Shown one piece after another: positions 8,609-18,335 of a stretch of DNA of 64,000 nt; the stretch's first letter is position 1, and each line of letters starts with the position of its first letter. The translations under genes were made by a program, and so were the position numbers. Source of the DNA: Pseudomonas viciae (GTDB lineage: Bacteria > Pseudomonadota > Gammaproteobacteria > Pseudomonadales > Pseudomonadaceae). Under the pieces are notes generated by a model that saw only the letters and a program-made list of their open reading frames with translations, searched no databases and had not been told where the DNA came from. The stretch is from positions 1,524,001 to 1,588,000 of the forward strand of contig NZ_CP035088.1 in the NCBI RefSeq assembly GCF_004786035.1. Reading direction: 5' to 3'.

Positions 8609-10900
8609 TCAGAGCAACTCAAAACTCTGCTGCTTCACCTCCTGGGAATCCAGGCCGATCTGCACGTTGAACTTACCTGGCTCAGCCGCGTATTTGAGCT
8701 GGGCGTTGAAGAACTTCAGGTCATCTTCGGTGATGGTGAAGTGGACGACTTTTTTCTCACCGGCCTTGAGCATCACCTTGCGGAAGTTTTTCAGTTCCTT
8801 CACCGGGCGGATGATCGAGCCGGTCACGTCCTGGATGTACAACTGCACCACGGTTTCGCCGTCACGCTTGCCGGTGTTTTCCACCGTTACGCTGGCGTCG
8901 AGCTTGCCGGTCTTGTTCAGCGTGGTCGACGATAGGGCCATGTCCGAGAGGCTGAACTGGGTATAGCTCAGGCCGTAGCCGAACGGGTAGAGCGGGCCCG
9001 TGGTGTCATCGAAATATTGCGAGGTGTAGTTGCCCGGCTTGCCCGGCGTGAATGGCCGGCCGATGCTCAGGTGGTTGTAGTAGGTAGGAATCTGCCCGAC
9101 CGAGCGTGGGAAGGAAATCGGCAGTTTGCCCGACGGGTTGTAGTCGCCGAACAGCACGTCAGCGATGGCGTTGCCGCCTTCGGTGCCGCTGAACCAGGTT
9201 TCCAGGATCGCGTCAGCCTGTTGCTGCTCTTGCAGCAGCGACAGTGGGCGGCCATTCATCAACACCAGCACCAGCGGCTTGCCGGTAGCCTTCAGGGCCT
9301 TGATCAGTTCGCGCTGGCTGGCGGGAATATCCAGTTCGGTGCGGCTCGACGATTCGTGGGACATGCCCCGGGACTCACCCACGGCGGCCACCACTACATC
9401 GGCTTCCTTGGCGGCTTTGACGGCTTCGTCGATCAGCACCTGGGCCGGACGCGGGTCGTCCACCACTTCCGGCGCATCGAAGTTGAGGAAGTTCAGGTAG
9501 TCGAGCACCTTCTTGTCGCTGGTGATGTTGGCGCCACGGGCGTAGATCAGCTTCGACTCGGCGCCCAGGGCGCGGGTCATGCCGTCGAACAGGGTGACCG
9601 ATTGCGCAGGACGCCCGGCGGCGGCCCAACTGCCCATCATGTCGATCGGTGCCTTGGCCAGCGGGCCGACCAGGGCGATCTTCGCCGTCTTCTTCAGGGG
9701 CAGGGTCTGGTTGCGGTTTTCCAGCAGGACCAGGCTGCGGCGCGCCACGTCACGGGCATCGGCGCGGTGCATACGGCTTTCGGCATAGGTGTCGACCGGG
9801 TCATCCTCGGCCTTGCCAATGCGCAGGTACGGATCCTTGAACAGGCCCATGTCGTATTTGGCCGCGAGCACTTCCCGTACCGCGTTATCGATGTCGCTCT
9901 GCTCGATCTCACCGGCCTTGAGCAGCCCTGGTAGTTCTTTGCCATAGAGCGAGTCGTTCATGCTCATGTCGATGCCGGCCTTGATCGCCAGCTTCGCCGC
10001 TTCGCGACCGTCCTTGGCGACGCCGTGCTTGATCAGCTCGAAGATGGCGCCATGGTCACTGACCGCCAGCCCCTTGAAGCCCCATTCCTTGCGCAGCAGG
10101 TCGTGCATCAGCCAGGTGTTGGCGGTGGCGGGCACGCCGTTGATCGAGTTCAGCGCGACCATCACCCCGCCGGCTCCGGCGTCGATGGCGGCGCGATAGG
10201 GCGGCAGGTAGTCCTGGTACATTTTCACCGGGCTCATGTCCACGGTGTTGTAGTCCCGACCACCTTCTACCGCGCCGTACAGGGCGAAGTGCTTGACGCT
10301 GGCCATGATGCTATCGGCTGCGTTGGCGCCGGTGCCCTGGAACGCCTTGACCATTACGCCGGCGATGCGCGACACCAGGTAGGTGTCCTCGCCAAAGCCT
10401 TCGGAGGTCCGGCCCCAGCGTGGGTCGCGGGAAATGTCGACCATCGGCGCGAAGGTAATGTCCAGGCTGTCGGCCGCGGCTTCCTGGGCTGCAACTCGCC
10501 CGGAGCGGTAGATAGCGTCCATGTCCCAGCTCGAGGCCAAGGCCAGGGGGATCGGGAAAATCGTGCGGTGGCCGTGGATCACGTCATAGGCGAAGAACAT
10601 CGGGATCTTCAACCGACTGCGCATGGCCGCGTCCTGCATCGGACGGTTTTCATCGCGAGTGATGGAGTTGAACGTGCCACCGATGTTGCCGGCGGCGATT
10701 TCCTTGCGGATCATCTCCCGAGGCATTTCCGGGCCGATGCTGATCAGGCGCAATTGGCCGATCTTCTCTTCGAGGGTCATTTGCTTCATCAGGTTACTGA
10801 TGAACGCGTCCTTGTTCTCTATGGGGGCTGGCAGGTTGTCGGCTAATACGGATTGACTGGCCAGACTGACAAACAGGCCCAGCAAACACAGCTTCTTCAT
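8609..10900 (-). CDS. bglX: Periplasmic beta-glucosidase BglX (GH3)
   Basis: A 763-residue glycoside hydrolase of family 3 with a signal peptide (residues 1-20, VLA-DN). The N-terminal barrel holds the KHFALYG signature (about 203-209) and the nucleophile Asp in AVSDHGAI (about D282). The C-terminal alpha/beta sandwich and the fibronectin-III-like domain (about 660-760) complete the usual BglX layout and length. It cleaves terminal beta-glucosyl residues from oligosaccharides or glucosides in the periplasm. It stands alone, divergent from the LemA gene. Confidence 0.95.
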   Translation of the reverse strand: MKKLCLLGLFVSLASQSVLADNLPAPIENKDAFISNLMKQMTLEEKIGQLRLISIGPEMPREMIRKEIAAGNIGGTFNSITRDENRPMQDAAMRSRLKIPMFFAYDVIHGHRTIFPIPLALASSWDMDAIYRSGRVAAQEAAADSLDITFAPMVDISRDPRWGRTSEGFGEDTYLVSRIAGVMVKAFQGTGANAADSIMASVKHFALYGAVEGGRDYNTVDMSPVKMYQDYLPPYRAAIDAGAGGVMVALNSINGVPATANTWLMHDLLRKEWGFKGLAVSDHGAIFELIKHGVAKDGREAAKLAIKAGIDMSMNDSLYGKELPGLLKAGEIEQSDIDNAVREVLAAKYDMGLFKDPYLRIGKAEDDPVDTYAESRMHRADARDVARRSLVLLENRNQTLPLKKTAKIALVGPLAKAPIDMMGSWAAAGRPAQSVTLFDGMTRALGAESKLIYARGANITSDKKVLDYLNFLNFDAPEVVDDPRPAQVLIDEAVKAAKEADVVVAAVGESRGMSHESSSRTELDIPASQRELIKALKATGKPLVLVLMNGRPLSLLQEQQQADAILETWFSGTEGGNAIADVLFGDYNPSGKLPISFPRSVGQIPTYYNHLSIGRPFTPGKPGNYTSQYFDDTTGPLYPFGYGLSYTQFSLSDMALSSTTLNKTGKLDASVTVENTGKRDGETVVQLYIQDVTGSIIRPVKELKNFRKVMLKAGEKKVVHFTITEDDLKFFNAQLKYAAEPGKFNVQIGLDSQEVKQQSFELL

Positions 10901-11153
10901 GAATAGTTTTCTCGCAAGCCTAAAGGGCGGTGATCAGGACACGCCGGTCAGCCAAAATGTGAGGAGCGGCTATTGTTGTTCAGTTAAATGCAGCACACTT
11001 TCGAACCCATTGGGCTGAACTTAGTTTCGTACTGCGCATCTTTTAGCCCATCGACCCGATTCAATCCAGTGGCGGCGGCAGATTATGCCCCAGACGCCGG
11101 TGAGATAGGTGGCTGTGTTTTTCTCAATGGAATGTATAGGGGAGCTTCACCCG

Positions 11154-11762
11154 ATGAACTTACGATTGAACCACCGCACTGGCCTGCAAATGCTGGCCCT
11201 GATGCTGTTCACTTCGCTGCTGGCCGGTTGCGGCATCAATAACATTCCGACCCTGGATGAACAGGCCAAGGCTGCCTGGGGCCAGGTGCAGAACCAGTAC
11301 CAGCGCCGCGCCGACCTGATTCCCAACCTGGTGGAAACCGTCAAGGGTTATGCCCAGCATGAGCAGGAAACCCTGACCGCCGTGATTGAAGCGCGGGCCA
11401 AGGCCACGTCGATCCAGGTCGATGCCGGCACCTTGGACAACCCGGAAAAACTCAAACAGTTCCAGCAGGCCCAGGACCAGTTGAGCGGCGCCTTGAGCCG
11501 GCTGATGGTGGTGGTCGAGCGTTACCCTGACCTCAAGGCCAACCAGAATTTCCTGGCCTTGCAATCGCAGCTTGAAGGCACCGAGAACCGCATCGCCGTG
11601 GCCCGCCGTGATTTCATCCTGGCAGTGCAGAAGTACAACACCGAAATCCGCACCTTCCCCGGTCGCCTGTGGCACAGCGTGATGTACAGCGACCTGCCGA
11701 TCCGCGAAACCTTCGAGGCCACCAGCCCCAACGCCGAGAAAGCGCCTGAAGTGAAGTTCTGA
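11154..11762 (+). CDS. lemA: LemA-family lipoprotein
   Basis: A 202-residue protein. A signal peptide ends in a lipobox (LLAGC), followed by the LemA helical domain: NNIPTLDEQAKAAW, QYQRRADLIPNLVETVKGY and YPDLKANQNFLALQSQLEGT are family hallmarks. The start at 11154 has GGAG 9 nt upstream and places the signal peptide at the N-terminus. LemA proteins are coiled-coil bundles of unclear function, typically next to TPM-domain genes as here. First gene of an apparent three-gene unit. Confidence 0.92.
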   Translation: MNLRLNHRTGLQMLALMLFTSLLAGCGINNIPTLDEQAKAAWGQVQNQYQRRADLIPNLVETVKGYAQHEQETLTAVIEARAKATSIQVDAGTLDNPEKLKQFQQAQDQLSGALSRLMVVVERYPDLKANQNFLALQSQLEGTENRIAVARRDFILAVQKYNTEIRTFPGRLWHSVMYSDLPIRETFEATSPNAEKAPEVKF

Positions 11763-11805
11763 TCAATGCTCCACAGGCTATGGCGTTACCACGGATGAGG
11801 TTCCA

Positions 11806-12549
11806 ATGCGCGTGTTGAAAATTGGCCTGGTGCTGCTGCTCTGGGTGTTTGCAGTCACGGCCCAGGCCGAATTGAAGTTTCCGGCGCTGACCGGGCGGGT
11901 GGTGGACACCGCCCAGATGCTCGATCCTTCGGTGCGCGGGCAACTGGACGGGCAGCTCAAGGCCCATGAGCAGGCCACCGGCGAACAAGTGGTGGTCGTC
12001 ACACTGGCGGACCTGCAAGGCACCAGCATTGAAGATTTCGGTTATCAACTGGGGCGTCATTGGGGTATCGGGCAGAAGGATAAAAACAACGGCGCGTTGC
12101 TGATCGTGGCCCGGGACGACCGTAAACTGCGGATCGAAGTGGGCTACGGTCTGGAAGATCGCCTGACCGATGCCCAGAGTTCGGTGATCATCAACCAGGT
12201 GATCACCCCGGCCTTCAAGACCGGTAACTTCAACAAAGGCGTCAGCGACGGCGTGGCGGCGATGCTGCTGGTGTTGGGCGGCAGCCCGCTGGATGAACCG
12301 GCGCCGGTGTACAGTGCGGACGGGCGGGAACAGGGCGATTTTGTCGAGCGTCATCCCGGGTTGTTCATCTTCCTGGTGTTGCTGTTTATCGTGACGATAT
12401 TCATTTGCCAGATGCTGGGTATCCTGCCAGCGGGCCGAGGTGGCTCCGGCGGCTCCGGTGGAGGAGGCTTTGGCGGCGGTGGTGGTGGCGGTGGTTTCAG
12501 CGGCGGCGGGGGCAGTTTCGGGGGCGGCGGTTCGTCGGGCGGCTGGTGA
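11806..12549 (+). CDS. TPM-domain protein (YgcG type) with glycine-rich C-terminus
   Basis: A 247-residue exported protein. It has a signal peptide (residues 1-19), a TPM domain (about 28-155; QATGEQVVVVTLADLQG, GIGQKDKNNGALLIVARDDRKLRIEVGYGLE), one transmembrane helix (about 183-203) and a final glycine/serine-rich tail of about 35 residues. TPM domains occur in photosystem repair and membrane-associated phosphatases, but the bacterial role is unknown. The gene lies 43 bp after lemA, a pairing that recurs in many bacteria. Confidence 0.9.
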   Translation: MRVLKIGLVLLLWVFAVTAQAELKFPALTGRVVDTAQMLDPSVRGQLDGQLKAHEQATGEQVVVVTLADLQGTSIEDFGYQLGRHWGIGQKDKNNGALLIVARDDRKLRIEVGYGLEDRLTDAQSSVIINQVITPAFKTGNFNKGVSDGVAAMLLVLGGSPLDEPAPVYSADGREQGDFVERHPGLFIFLVLLFIVTIFICQMLGILPAGRGGSGGSGGGGFGGGGGGGGFSGGGGSFGGGGSSGGW

Positions 12550-12577
12550 CAATAATAATGAGCAGGTACTTTTAACC

Positions 12578-13195
12578 ATGGCGTTACTGACTGAACACGA
12601 ACAACGCAAGGTCGCCGAGGCCATCGCCCGGGTCGAGCGCGAAACCGACGCCGAACTGGTCACCGTGCTCGCCGCCCGTGCTGACGACTACGCCTATATT
12701 CCGCTGTTGTGGGCCAGCCTGTTGGCCCTGGTGGTGCCCGGCGTGCTGCATTACCTCACGGGCTGGTTGGCCATGCACAGTCTGTTGATGGTGCAGTGGA
12801 TCAGTTTCATCGTGCTGTGCCTGCTGTTTCGCATTCCAAAAGTCACCACCCATTTGGTCCCTCGTTCGGTGCGCCATTGGCGGGCCTCCAACCTGGCGCG
12901 CCGACAGTTTCTCGAACAGAACCTGCACCACACGGTGGGCAGCACAGGAATGCTGATCTTTGTTTGCGAAGCCGAGCGGTATGTGGAAATTCTGGTGGAT
13001 GAAGGCATTTCCAAGCGCCTCGACAACAAGAGTTGGGATGCCATCGTCGCGGCATTCACCCAGCAGGTTCGCCAGGGGCGGACACTGGAGGGCTTCGTGA
13101 CTTGCATCGAAGCCTGTGGCGAATTGCTCAAGGTGCATGTGCCGGTGACCCACGAGCGCAATGAACTGCCCAATCGGTTGGTGGTTCTGGGCTAG
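12578..13195 (+). CDS. Second TPM-domain membrane protein
   Basis: A 205-residue protein with no signal peptide. The N-terminal half contains TPM-like sequence (EHEQRKVAEAIARVERETDA) interrupted by two hydrophobic segments (about residues 45-65 and 68-90), and the rest is TPM-like (GMLIFVCEAERYVEILVDEG). The start at 12578 follows the family length; the longer frame overlaps the glycine-rich tail of the previous gene in another frame. It is the last gene of the lemA unit. Confidence 0.85.
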   Translation: MALLTEHEQRKVAEAIARVERETDAELVTVLAARADDYAYIPLLWASLLALVVPGVLHYLTGWLAMHSLLMVQWISFIVLCLLFRIPKVTTHLVPRSVRHWRASNLARRQFLEQNLHHTVGSTGMLIFVCEAERYVEILVDEGISKRLDNKSWDAIVAAFTQQVRQGRTLEGFVTCIEACGELLKVHVPVTHERNELPNRLVVLG

Positions 13196-13212
13196 CGTGG
13201 AAAGCAAAGCCC

Positions 13213-13300
13213 GTGGGAGCAAGGCTTGCCCGCGATGAACGATAACTCGGTTTGCCCGCAGGATTGCGGTGCTTGCATCGCGGGCAAGCCTTGCTCCCAC
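13213..13300. repeat. REP doublet, GGGAGCAAGGCTTGCCCGCG type
   Basis: Inverted arms GTGGGAGCAAGGCTTGCCCG and reverse complement. The centre carries an additional TTTGCCCGCA segment resembling a partial third arm. Confidence 0.9.
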
Positions 13301-13400
13301 AGATAAACTCATTGCCCACGAATTTTCCCGTGCCCTCACTCCCCATCCCCCCTAAAATACCCGCCATTCCCGATTCGCCCCGCCCCGAGGCCGCTTTTTC

Positions 13401-14615
13401 ATGTCTGTCACCGCAACCCCCGCCCGTCCCGCGCCGGATCACCACGCCCAGTTCGTCGAGCTGCTGCAAACCAGCCTTGAGCAGAGCGCGTTCATCAAAC
13501 TGGTGCTGGCCAAGTACGTGGGGGATGAAGCGGACCTGCAACGGCTGATCATCAAGCAACTGACGGTCAAGGATCAGCCGTGCCTGTCCTTCGTCTACCG
13601 CTACAAGACCCGCGACATCACCAAAAACTTCCCGCTGACCGAAGGCGTGGCGACCATCGCCGCGCTGGTGCCAGCGTCGTTCAAGAACGCGCATTTGCTG
13701 GCGGTCACCGACGAGGCGCAGTTGGAATACAGCAAAAAGGGCAAGAGCTCGCTGTTCAAGAGCAAACCCCAGCAACTGCGGGAAGTGCCATCGGCCGAGC
13801 ACAACCGCGAGAAAAATCGCTTCCTCGACCTGAGTCGGCCGTTCCTGGCTGATCTGGGCGTGACTAACCACAAGCACGAGCTGATTCCGGCGATGTCGCG
13901 CAAGTGGAAGCAAATCAACAAATTCATCGAAGTTTTCAGCCATGCGCTGACCTCCTCGCCGCTGGCGCTGGACAAACCGGTGCGGGTTTCGGATTTCGGC
14001 TCGGGCAAGGGCTACCTGACCTTCGCCATTCACGATTACCTGCGCAATACCTTGCAGGCCCAAGGCGTGGTGACCGGTGTTGAACTGCGCGAAGACATGG
14101 TCAAGCTGTGCAACGAAGCCGCCGCGCGCCTGGAGCATCCGGGCCTGAGCTTCCAGCACGGTGACGTGCGCAGCGTGGCGCCGAGCGCGGTGGACGTGAT
14201 GATCGCCTTGCACGCCTGTGACATCGCCACCGACTACGCGATTCACATGGGTATTCGCTCCGGCGCTTCGATCATCATGTGCTCGCCGTGCTGCCACAAG
14301 CAGATCCGTCTGCAAATCCAGAGCCCGGCGTTGCTCAAGCCGATGCTGCAATACGGCCTGCACCTGGGCCAGCAGGCGGAAATGGTCACCGACAGCTTGC
14401 GGGCGTTGTTTCTGGAAGCCTGTGGCTACGAAACCAAGGTGTTCGAGTTCATCTCCCTGGACCACACCAACAAGAACAAGATGATCCTGGCCGTCAAACG
14501 CGCCGAACCGATGGATCCGACCGAGCTGCTGGCGAAAATCCAGGAGCTCAAGGCGTTCTACCACGTCACCGAACACTGCCTGGAAACCTTGCTGCGCAGC
14601 GATGGTTATCTCTAG
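13401..14615 (+). CDS. Class I SAM-dependent methyltransferase
   Basis: A 404-residue cytosolic protein. The SAM-binding motif I is DFGSGKGYLTFA (about residues 199-210), followed by VTGVELREDMV and, after the Rossmann core, a CSPCCHKQI segment that recalls the Cys/His-containing loop of some RNA methyltransferases. The first 180 residues are an additional N-terminal domain of unknown role. The substrate cannot be told from the sequence. It stands alone between two REP doublets. Confidence 0.8.
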   Translation: MSVTATPARPAPDHHAQFVELLQTSLEQSAFIKLVLAKYVGDEADLQRLIIKQLTVKDQPCLSFVYRYKTRDITKNFPLTEGVATIAALVPASFKNAHLLAVTDEAQLEYSKKGKSSLFKSKPQQLREVPSAEHNREKNRFLDLSRPFLADLGVTNHKHELIPAMSRKWKQINKFIEVFSHALTSSPLALDKPVRVSDFGSGKGYLTFAIHDYLRNTLQAQGVVTGVELREDMVKLCNEAAARLEHPGLSFQHGDVRSVAPSAVDVMIALHACDIATDYAIHMGIRSGASIIMCSPCCHKQIRLQIQSPALLKPMLQYGLHLGQQAEMVTDSLRALFLEACGYETKVFEFISLDHTNKNKMILAVKRAEPMDPTELLAKIQELKAFYHVTEHCLETLLRSDGYL

Positions 14616-14626
14616 CGCTGAACCCT

Positions 14627-14715
14627 TGTGGGAGCGGGCTTGCTCGCGAAGGCGGTGTATCAGCCCCTGAGTTGTTGGCTGACACTCCGCTTTCGCGAGC
14701 AAGCCCGCTCCCACA
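14627..14715. repeat. REP doublet, GTGGGAGCGGGCTTGCTCGC type
   Basis: Inverted arms TGTGGGAGCGGGCTTGCTCG and reverse complement starting 12 bp after the methyltransferase stop. Confidence 0.93.
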
Positions 14716-14842
14716 GGACCCTGTCCCGCACTTCATCAATGTGCAGCCCGTCCGGTAATGACGGGTTATCGCTCTGCGATCGACGTACCGGGCTACCTTT
14801 AATGCGTTCACCCCTAACGCATCCCCAAAGGAGCCCCACCCC

Positions 14843-15424
14843 ATGGCCGCTAAGAAGATCCTCATGCTGGTCGGCGATTACGTCGAAGACTATGAAGTCA
14901 TGGTGCCATTCCAAGCCTTGCAGATGATCGGCCACACCGTGCACGCGGTTTGCCCGGACAAAACTGCCGGGCAAACCGTGCGCACGGCGATCCATGACTT
15001 CGAAGGCGACCAGACCTACAGCGAAAAACCGGGACACTTGTTTGCCCTCAATCATGACTTCGCCAGTGTCGAAGCCGCTGACTACGACGCGCTGCTGGTG
15101 CCGGGCGGGCGTGCGCCGGAATACCTGCGCCTGAATGAAAAGGTCCTGCAACTGGTGCGTGATTTCGACCAGGCGGGTAAGCCGATTGCTGCGGTGTGCC
15201 ACGGCGCGCAGTTGCTGGCGGCCGCGGGCATTCTGGAAGGGCGCGAATGCAGCGCTTATCCTGCGTGCGCCCCGGAAGTACGTCTGGCGGGCGGGACCTT
15301 TATCGATATTCCGGTGACCGAAGGCCACGTCCAGGGCAATCTGGCGACCGCCCCGGCGTGGCCGGCGCACCCGAACTGGTTGGCGGGGTTCCTGACCTTG
15401 CTGGGCACGGCCATCACCCTATAG
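14843..15424 (+). CDS. DJ-1/PfpI superfamily protein
   Basis: A 193-residue single-domain protein of the DJ-1/PfpI fold. The nucleophile elbow is [14 protein letters not shown] (Cys at about residue 118), with the conserved [10 protein letters not shown] loop and a Glu near residue 16 (VEDYE) positioned to contact the cysteine. Relatives include deglycase/glyoxalase-III-like and chaperone-like proteins; I cannot choose among them. Good Shine-Dalgarno (AAAGGAG) precedes the start. Confidence 0.87.
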   Translation: MAAKKILMLVGDYVEDYEVMVPFQALQMIGHTVHAVCPDKTAGQTVRTAIHDFEGDQTYSEKPGHLFALNHDFASVEAADYDALLVPGGRAPEYLRLNEKVLQLVRDFDQAGKPIAAVCHGAQLLAAAGILEGRECSAYPACAPEVRLAGGTFIDIPVTEGHVQGNLATAPAWPAHPNWLAGFLTLLGTAITL

Positions 15425-15505
15425 CGCGGCGGGCCTGACTGGCAGAACAAGCGCCGCGGGTCTTTACTGCTTGGGCAACTATTTGCGCGCCTGAGGAGAA
15501 CTCCT

Positions 15506-15850
15506 ATGTCTGGATGGTACGAAATCAGCAAAAGCAGCAACGGCCAGTTTCGGTTTGTGCTCAAGGCGGCCAACGCCGAAACGATTTTGACCAGCGAGCT
15601 GTATGCCACCCGTAGCGGCGCTGACGGCGGCATCGCGTCGGTACAGAAAAACAGTCCGTTGGCCGAACGCTATGAACTCAAGAACACCAAGGACGGCCAT
15701 CCGTACTTCAATCTCAAGGCCGCCAACCACGAGGTGATTGGCAGCAGCGAGGCCTACGCCTCGGACGCCGCCCGGGACAAAGGTATCGCCAGCGTCAAGG
15801 CCAACGGACCGACGACGGTGATCAAGGACAAGACCCTGGCGGCGCTTTGA
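15506..15850 (+). CDS. YegP-family protein (two DUF1508 repeats)
   Basis: A 114-residue protein made of two tandem repeats of about 50 residues: GWYEISKSSNGQFRFVLKAA...ADGGIASVQKN and YELKNTKDGHPYFNLKAAN...ARDKGIASVKAN. Each is a DUF1508 beta-alpha unit. The function of the family is unknown; expression is often stress linked. GAGGAG lies about 8 nt upstream of the start. Confidence 0.88.
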   Translation: MSGWYEISKSSNGQFRFVLKAANAETILTSELYATRSGADGGIASVQKNSPLAERYELKNTKDGHPYFNLKAANHEVIGSSEAYASDAARDKGIASVKANGPTTVIKDKTLAAL

Positions 15851-15870
15851 GTTTCCCCCCGGTAGACGGC

Positions 15871-15966
15871 GTAGGAGCTGTCGAGCGAAGCGAGGCTGCG
15901 ATCTTTCCGCAGGCGCTTGAGTCCCAAGCGAAAGATCAAAGGATCGCAGGCTTCGCCAGCTCCTAC
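15871..15966. repeat. Inverted repeat of a second REP family (GTAGGAGCTG arms)
   Basis: Outer arms GTAGGAGCTG / CAGCTCCTAC, followed inward by CGAAGCGAGGCTGCGATCTT against AAAGATCAAAGGATCGCAGG. This is the gtaggagctg..cgaagcctgcgatc family common in fluorescent pseudomonads and unrelated in sequence to the GTGGGAGC doublets. Confidence 0.88.
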
Positions 15967-16026
15967 AGCGCCGAGCCAAACCATGCACTGACCTGAAGGT
16001 GGGTTTCCAGGTCATGCATGCGCAGG

Positions 16027-17046
16027 TTAAACCTCCACCGGCACCGACAGCTTCGGATCGCCCAACGGATGGCTCTTGGCATCGAAGAACCGCAGTTCCA
16101 CCCCCAACCCCTGGAACACTTTGGCGTAATGGCGCTTCTGGTGCTGGATGAACGCCTGGCTACGCGGGTAGATCGAAATTGCCACGGTTTTCGGCGCAGC
16201 CAGGCGCAGGGCATGCACGATGTGGCTGTCCTGCTCGCCCAAGGCATGACCGAACAGGCACAGGTTGTCGCCGTGGTGCAGCAACTGGTCATAGCAGAAC
16301 GACAGGTAGTCGGAGCTGCGGATGGTCTTGAGCTTGTCCTGGCTAGGGCCTTCATTGACGAACAGCGGCACGTCGTCGAGGGTCTTGATCGTGTTGTTGA
16401 TGGCGAAACTGCCCAGCAGCGTGCCCTCGGTGGAGGTGAGCTTGCGCGCCGTGCCGTCCTGGTTGCGCACCAGGTGCAGGCCGCCGTGCAGGTACAGCAG
16501 GCGCGGTTTGTCCGTGGCTACCTGGCTCAGATCAAAACCGTGGTCGCTGCCGAGGAACAAGTCGGTGAGGGTCTGCGGCGCATGCTGGATCGCCCAATAG
16601 TTGAGCAAATCGTAGTTGGTGGTGAACACCGTGCGGTAGCGACTCAGCTCCTGGTTGAGCGTCGCCAGGGTTGACGGCTGCACCAGTCGCCAGGGGATAT
16701 GCACAGCGTGCACGGTGTTGATCAGCGCTTCTTTGATCGCGTAGTAGCGATTGCGCGGGGCGGCGGAGCTGACGGCCAGGGCCTTGTTGACTCGGCTGGT
16801 GGTTTTCAGCGCGCCGAGCACTTGCTCGAAACTGCGCGTCTGCATCGCGTCGAACACGCTCAGTTCCGACGGGCTCAGCGGCTTTTCTTCAACGGTGCGG
16901 GCATTTTCGAACAACGAGTCATAGCCGAAATCGTCCCATACGGCGCGGCTGGCACCATTGCCCACCAGCAAGCCGCTGAAGGTGGTATGGGCGCGCAAGG
17001 CCTCCCAGTCTTCGAGCCGGGCGTCATATTCCTGGAAATCGGTCAT
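16027..17046 (-). CDS. DUF4917 protein with SIR2-like fold
   Basis: A 339-residue protein. It shows a SIR2-like motif series: GNGAS at about residues 29-33 (nucleotide loop), FTTNYDLLNY (about 140-149), YLHGGLHL and LFGHALGEQDSHI (about 263-275). Such Rossmann-type SIR2-like proteins often hydrolyse NAD+, and several act in phage defence, but DUF4917 members are uncharacterised. No signal peptide or membrane segment. It is divergent from the iron alcohol dehydrogenase, and no defence partner gene is adjacent. Confidence 0.75.
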   Translation of the reverse strand: MTDFQEYDARLEDWEALRAHTTFSGLLVGNGASRAVWDDFGYDSLFENARTVEEKPLSPSELSVFDAMQTRSFEQVLGALKTTSRVNKALAVSSAAPRNRYYAIKEALINTVHAVHIPWRLVQPSTLATLNQELSRYRTVFTTNYDLLNYWAIQHAPQTLTDLFLGSDHGFDLSQVATDKPRLLYLHGGLHLVRNQDGTARKLTSTEGTLLGSFAINNTIKTLDDVPLFVNEGPSQDKLKTIRSSDYLSFCYDQLLHHGDNLCLFGHALGEQDSHIVHALRLAAPKTVAISIYPRSQAFIQHQKRHYAKVFQGLGVELRFFDAKSHPLGDPKLSVPVEV

Positions 17047-17104
17047 CGCGAAGCTTATCCCAAACGTGGCAAAAGGCAGGGCGCGACTTTATCACGACCC
17101 AGTC

Positions 17105-17118
17105 TTGAGCCAGATCAA
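17105..17118. promoter_or_regulatory. Probable ANR/FNR box
   Basis: TTGAGCCAGATCAA matches the ANR/FNR consensus TTGAT-N4-ATCAA with one mismatch. It lies 69-82 bp upstream of the alcohol dehydrogenase start and 59 bp upstream of the divergent DUF4917 start. Oxygen-limited induction of the dehydrogenase is the expected reading. Confidence 0.6.
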
Positions 17119-17186
17119 GATACGCTGTGACTACTCGGTCATTCTGTAGGCCCTGCCGATCCGGCCTCAACCAGGAGCGTGACCCC

Positions 17187-18335
17187 ATGAGCAGTACTTT
17201 TTTCATTCCCGCCGTGAACATCATGGGGCTGGGCTGCCTCGATGAAGCGATGACCGCCATCCGCAACTACGGTTTTCGCAAGGCGCTGATCGTCACCGAC
17301 GCCGGGCTGGCCAAGGCCGGCGTCGCGAATATGGTGGCCGAGCAACTGGCGCTGCAGGACATCGATTCTGTGATCTTCGACGGTGCCAAGCCCAACCCGA
17401 GCATTGCCAATGTCGAACTCGGATTGGGACTGCTGAAGGAGAGCCGGTGCGATTTCGTGGTGTCGCTGGGCGGTGGTTCGCCCCACGATTGCGCCAAGGG
17501 CATCGCCCTGTGCGCCACCAACGGTGGCCAGATCCGTGACTACGAAGGCGTCGACCGCTCGAGCAAGCCGCAATTGCCGTTGATCGCCATCAACACCACG
17601 GCCGGCACCGCCAGCGAAATGACCCGTTTTTGCATCATCACCGACGAAACCCGCCACGTGAAAATGGCGATTGTCGATCGCAACGTGACCCCGCTCATGT
17701 CGGTCAACGACCCGGCCCTGATGGTGGCGATGCCCAAGGGCCTGACCGCCGCCACGGGCATGGATGCGTTGACCCATGCGGTCGAGGCTTATGTGTCCAC
17801 CGCTGCCAATCCGATCACCGATGCCTGCGCGCTGAAAGCCATCACCCTGATCAGCGAGAATCTGCGCAAGGTCGTACGCGATGGTAGCGATCTGACGGCG
17901 CGGGAGAACATGGCCTACGCGCAGTTTCTGGCGGGGATGGCGTTCAACAATGCTTCCCTGGGTTTCGTACACGCGATGGCGCACCAGTTGGGTGGCTTTT
18001 ACGATTTGCCTCACGGTGTATGCAACGCGGTGCTACTGCCTCATGTGCAGAGCTTCAACGCCTTGGTGTGCGCTGCTCGCCTGACCGACGTGGGGCAGGC
18101 GATGGGTGTCGACACGCGCGGGTTCAGCCCGGAAGAGGGCGCCCAGGCCGCCATTGCGGCGATTCGTCGCCTGGCCCATGACGTGGAAATTCCGGCCGGT
18201 TTGCGTGACTTGGGCGTGCGCCTCAATGACGTCCCGGTGTTGGCTGCCAATGCCTTGAAAGACGCTTGCGGCCTGACCAACCCGCGAGCGGCGGATCAGC
18301 GGCAGATCGAAGAAATTTTCCGCAGCGCGTTTTAA
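17187..18335 (+). CDS. Iron-containing alcohol dehydrogenase (YiaY-like)
   Basis: A 382-residue group III dehydrogenase that interconverts alcohols and aldehydes with NAD(H). The nucleotide-binding [11 protein letters not shown] motif is at about residues 96-106. Metal ligands are in [13 protein letters not shown] (Asp and His) and [20 protein letters not shown] (two His), all intact. The start at 17187 is chosen for AGGAG about 10 nt upstream and for family length. The stop shares TTAA with the convergent MFS gene. A likely ANR box upstream fits fermentative or micro-oxic use. Confidence 0.92.
   Translation: MSSTFFIPAVNIMGLGCLDEAMTAIRNYGFRKALIVTDAGLAKAGVANMVAEQLALQDIDSVIFDGAKPNPSIANVELGLGLLKESRCDFVVSLGGGSPHDCAKGIALCATNGGQIRDYEGVDRSSKPQLPLIAINTTAGTASEMTRFCIITDETRHVKMAIVDRNVTPLMSVNDPALMVAMPKGLTAATGMDALTHAVEAYVSTAANPITDACALKAITLISENLRKVVRDGSDLTARENMAYAQFLAGMAFNNASLGFVHAMAHQLGGFYDLPHGVCNAVLLPHVQSFNALVCAARLTDVGQAMGVDTRGFSPEEGAQAAIAAIRRLAHDVEIPAGLRDLGVRLNDVPVLAANALKDACGLTNPRAADQRQIEEIFRSAF

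Noticed and set aside
13128..14714. 528-codon minus-strand frame opposite the methyltransferase
   Set aside because: Antisense shadow; its ends translate the REP doublets and its composition is His/Gln/Arg rich as expected for a shadow frame.
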